A DNA stretch of 64,000 nucleotides, from positions 1,798,001-1,862,000 of the forward strand of contig NC_007951.1 of assembly GCF_000013645.1 (NCBI RefSeq). The letters are read 5' to 3'. Positions within the stretch are counted from its first letter, which is position 1, and every line of letters starts with the position of its first letter. The position numbers and the translations under genes were made by a program. Positions 61,204 through 64,000 of this stretch are shown piece by piece. Source of the DNA: Paraburkholderia xenovorans LB400 (GTDB taxonomy: Bacteria > Pseudomonadota > Gammaproteobacteria > Burkholderiales > Burkholderiaceae). Under the pieces are notes generated by a model. It ran no database searches, was not told the origin of the DNA, and worked only from the letters and a program-made list of their open reading frames with translations.

Positions 61204-62991
61204 ATGCGCAAATTGCCTTCCGCCATGACGCTCGCCGCGCGCAACGCCCGTCCCCGGTGGACGGGGCGTGTGCCTGCGCGCCGCCAGCATGGCGCCATCG
61301 CGATGCTGGCGGCGATCTGGCTGAGCGTGGCGATTGCGGCGCTCGGCGCGCTCGACGTCGGCAACGTGTATTTCGCGCGCAGGCAGTTGCAGCGCACGGC
61401 CGATCTGGCGGCAATGGCGGCGGTCCAGTTGATCGGCTCCACGGGCGGCTGCGCGACCGCCACCACGGCCGCGCAGCAGAACGCCGCGGCCAACGGCTTC
61501 ACGGCCGGCAGCACCACGACCATCAGCACCACGTGCGGCCGTTGGGACACGAGTTCGAACACGTACTTCGGCACCAGCGGCAATCCGCTCAATGCGGTGC
61601 AGGTGAAGACGACCCAGGTCGTGCCGTATTTCTTCGTCGGACCGAGCCGTAACGTCTCGGCGACGGCTACCGCGTTCGCGTCCAACATCGACGCGTTTTC
61701 GCTCGGCACCGGCATTGCGTCGATCAATACGCAGCAGTCGGCGCTGTTGAACGCGATCCTTGGCGGCTTGCTGAACACGAGCGTGTCGCTGAGCGTGGGC
61801 GACACGCAGAGCCTCGCGACGGCGCACGTCAAGCTGGAAGATCTGAAAGTGGCGCTGGGCGCCGCGACGATGAAGGGGCTGCTCGGCACCACGGTGAGCT
61901 TTCAGCAACTGATGGTTGCGATGGTCACCGCGCTGCAGACGGGCGGCGATACGATCAATGCGGCGATTCTGCAGCGGTTGGCCGTGGCTATTCCGGGCGG
62001 CCAGAACATCACGATCGGCGATGGCGTCACGTCCGCACCCGGGTTGCTCGCGCTCGGCCTCGCCAATCCGGATGCCGCGGCGAGCGCGACGGTCAACGCG
62101 TTCGATGCATTGCTGGTTGCCGCGCAGATCGCGCAGCGCAGTCCGGACGGCACCTTGGGCAAGGCCCCGGTGATCAACGTGGCGGCGGGGCTCGCGGGCG
62201 TGGCCGGGATTTCGCTGCAGATCGTCAATCCGCCCGTGCTGGCGGTGGGCGAGGGCGGCACGTCGGCCGACGGGACATACCGGACGAACGCGCACACGGC
62301 GGTGGTCAACGCGAGTGTGAATCTCTTGCCGCTCAACTTGCCGACGATCACGGTGGGCGGCGCGCCATTGCTCGCGGTGACCCTATCGGCATTGAACACG
62401 CCTTTGAACGTCTCGGTGCAGGCCGCCCAGGGTAGCGCGTCCCTGACGTCGGTCGATTGCGAGAGCACCAAGGCGGCCACGAATGCCACGATCAAGGTCG
62501 CGCCTGGGATTGCCGCGCTCTGTATTGCCGGCGACGCGTCCTGCAGCAAGCCGGTCAACGTGGTGTCGTTGTCGGCGGTCGTGCTCGGCATCACGGTGCC
62601 GGCGGGGACGGTTGCGCTGAACCCGATCAAAGCCAGGCTCGATCCGGGCACGCTGACCCCGCTTGTCTTCAACGGTTCGTCGGGCAGTTTCGACGCCAGC
62701 AAAAGTGCGAATTCCAACGCTATCGGCAGCGATGGCGCCGTGCTGACCTCGACGTTGCTCAATAGCCTGTCGGGCGCGCTGGTCGTCAATGCGCTGGGTG
62801 TCGATCTAGGTGGCGTCGTGTCACTGATCCTTTCGGGCCTGACAGGCCTCCTCGTGCCGGTTCTCCAACCCGTCTTCAACCTCCTCGACGCAGTCCTCGT
62901 CCCCACACTGTCCCTGTTGGGCGTTCAGGTCGGCACCGCCACGGTCCACAACATGTCGCTGACGTGCGGCGTCGCGCAACTGGTCAACTAG
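61204..62991 (+). CDS. tadG: TadG-like Tad/DUF2134 protein
   Basis: The 595-residue protein has the TadG N-terminus: [53 protein letters not shown] (about residues 25-80), with a membrane anchor and pseudopilin-like character. A long periplasmic part follows, rich in Ala, Thr, Val and Leu, with several short hydrophobic stretches and a hydrophobic C-terminus. Three to five Cys are spread along it ([26 protein letters not shown]). Its start is one base after the stop of the preceding gene. Role in the Tad system is accessory and poorly known. Confidence 0.9.
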   Translation: MRKLPSAMTLAARNARPRWTGRVPARRQHGAIAMLAAIWLSVAIAALGALDVGNVYFARRQLQRTADLAAMAAVQLIGSTGGCATATTAAQQNAAANGFTAGSTTTISTTCGRWDTSSNTYFGTSGNPLNAVQVKTTQVVPYFFVGPSRNVSATATAFASNIDAFSLGTGIASINTQQSALLNAILGGLLNTSVSLSVGDTQSLATAHVKLEDLKVALGAATMKGLLGTTVSFQQLMVAMVTALQTGGDTINAAILQRLAVAIPGGQNITIGDGVTSAPGLLALGLANPDAAASATVNAFDALLVAAQIAQRSPDGTLGKAPVINVAAGLAGVAGISLQIVNPPVLAVGEGGTSADGTYRTNAHTAVVNASVNLLPLNLPTITVGGAPLLAVTLSALNTPLNVSVQAAQGSASLTSVDCESTKAATNATIKVAPGIAALCIAGDASCSKPVNVVSLSAVVLGITVPAGTVALNPIKARLDPGTLTPLVFNGSSGSFDASKSANSNAIGSDGAVLTSTLLNSLSGALVVNALGVDLGGVVSLILSGLTGLLVPVLQPVFNLLDAVLVPTLSLLGVQVGTATVHNMSLTCGVAQLVN

Positions 62992-63001
62992 CCTATCCAA
63001 G

Positions 63002-64000
63002 ATGAGAACCACCACCAAAATCGAGGAACTCGATATCTACGTCTGGGAGGGCAAGGCCGACATCGTCGACCGGGTCGCGCGCTGCATGGCGAGCTTCGAC
63101 GTCGAAGTGATCCGTGCTGACGATATCGCGATCTCGCCCGAGCGGACCGCGCTGCGGCCGTCGCTCGCAATCATCAGCGTATCCGTGATCGACAGCGGCG
63201 CGCTGATCCTGCGCGACTGGCAGGCGGCGCACGGCATCCCGGTAGTGTGGGTCGGCGCCGCGCCGCGCGAACACGATCCGGCCACCTATCCGTCCGAGTA
63301 CTCGCATATCCTGCCGCTCGACTTCACCTGCGCCGAATTGCGTGGCATGGTCATGAAGCTCGTGCTGCAAATGCGCGCGCACAGCGCGAAGACGCACGAG
63401 TCCGACGCGATGATCGCCAACTCGGAGTGCATGCAGGCGCTGCTGCACGAAGTCGACACCTTCGCCGATTGCGACACCAGTGTGCTGGTGCATGGCGAAA
63501 CCGGCGTCGGCAAGGAGCGCATCGCGCAACTGCTGCACGAAAAACATAGCCGCTACGGGCAAGGCCCGTTCGTCGCGGTGAACTGCGGCGCGATTCCGGA
63601 CGGGCTGTTCGAGTCGCTGTTCTTCGGTCACTCGAAAGGCTCGTTCACCGGCGCGGTGGTCGCGCACAAAGGCTACTTCGAGCAGGCCGACGGCGGCACG
63701 CTGTTCCTCGACGAAATCGGCGATCTGCCGCTCTATCAGCAGGTCAAGCTGCTGCGCGTGCTCGAAGACAGCGCGGTGACGCGCATTGGTTCGGCGACGC
63801 CGGTGAAGCTCGACTTCCGGCTGGTGGCGGCGACCAACAAACTGCTGCCGCAACTGGTGAAAGACGGCACGTTTCGCGCCGACCTCTACTACCGGCTTGC
63901 CGTGATCGAGTTGAAAATTCCGTCACTGGAAGAGCGGGGCGCCGTCGACAAGATCGCCATCTTCAAGGCGTTCATTGCGCAGATCGTCGGCACCGAGCGT
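63002..64000 (+). CDS. sigma-54-dependent response regulator / enhancer-binding protein (N-terminal part; runs past the window)
   Basis: 333 codons are open to the window edge. Residues about 8-125 look like a receiver domain, but the end of the third strand reads [12 protein letters not shown], with Ser where the phosphorylated Asp is expected, so phosphorylation is doubtful. An AAA+ sigma-54 interaction domain follows: Walker A GETGVGKE (165-172), a GSFTGA loop (213-218; usual GAFTGA), and [12 protein letters not shown] (Walker B). The DNA-binding domain is outside. It starts 10 bases after tadG, and a sigma-54 promoter lies near flp, so a role in controlling this locus is plausible. Confidence 0.93.
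   Translation, partial: MRTTTKIEELDIYVWEGKADIVDRVARCMASFDVEVIRADDIAISPERTALRPSLAIISVSVIDSGALILRDWQAAHGIPVVWVGAAPREHDPATYPSEYSHILPLDFTCAELRGMVMKLVLQMRAHSAKTHESDAMIANSECMQALLHEVDTFADCDTSVLVHGETGVGKERIAQLLHEKHSRYGQGPFVAVNCGAIPDGLFESLFFGHSKGSFTGAVVAHKGYFEQADGGTLFLDEIGDLPLYQQVKLLRVLEDSAVTRIGSATPVKLDFRLVAATNKLLPQLVKDGTFRADLYYRLAVIELKIPSLEERGAVDKIAIFKAFIAQIVGTER

Overview
The window is a GC-rich chromosomal segment of a betaproteobacterium of the Burkholderiaceae, most likely Paraburkholderia. The gene content and order support this: recCBD, scpB-rluB, rimP-nusA-infB-rbfA-truB, a marR-linked EmrAB/NodT-type pump, typA, odhA-odhB-lpdA-zapE and a complete tad/cpa (Flp pilus) cluster. Most of it is core chromosome. 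No prophage, CRISPR array, rRNA or tRNA gene was recognised.

Layout. 1-8032: end of recC, then recB and recD with ATGA-type overlaps (RecBCD exonuclease V). 8120-11475: a membrane protein, the ribosome-rescue hydrolase ArfB, an EAL-domain protein and a small monooxygenase. 11581-16892: small poorly known genes (two short exported proteins, a YdcF-type protein, hypotheticals), a protein made only of the N-terminal domain of an IS5-type transposase, a LysR regulator with a candidate autoregulatory dyad, and a 13-14 bp minisatellite. 16977-21779: an aminotransferase, then scpB and rluB, both with long low-complexity extensions. 22095-28945: the rimP-nusA-infB-rbfA-truB translation/transcription operon, preceded by a promoter and a leader terminator. 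29076-34080: a marR-first drug-efflux operon on the minus strand. 34401-43880: typA, the 2-oxoglutarate dehydrogenase genes with hairpins in both intercistronic gaps, and zapE. 44043-45157: a second transposase-domain-only protein and a DUF2147 protein.

45411-64000 is a cell-surface region. It holds an orphan two-partner-secretion transporter (TpsB), two paralogous Gly/Leu/Thr-rich repeat lipoproteins, then flp-cpaA-tadE-cpaB-cpaC-cpaE-cpaF-tadB-tadC-tadD-(DUF3613-like)-tadG. It ends in a sigma-54 enhancer-binding regulator cut by the window end. The 657-base spacer between the second repeat lipoprotein and flp carries a near-consensus sigma-54 promoter facing the lipoprotein gene, an 11-bp dyad about 150 bp behind it, and a sigma-70-like promoter with an overlapping 8-bp dyad facing flp. 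This suggests, but does not prove, that pilus and repeat lipoprotein are jointly regulated. It is the most interesting candidate system in the window.

The Flp pilin gene (55 codons) is too short for a typical ORF threshold and was read directly from the sequence. Several starts were moved to internal ATGs using ribosome binding sites, overlaps and signal peptides.
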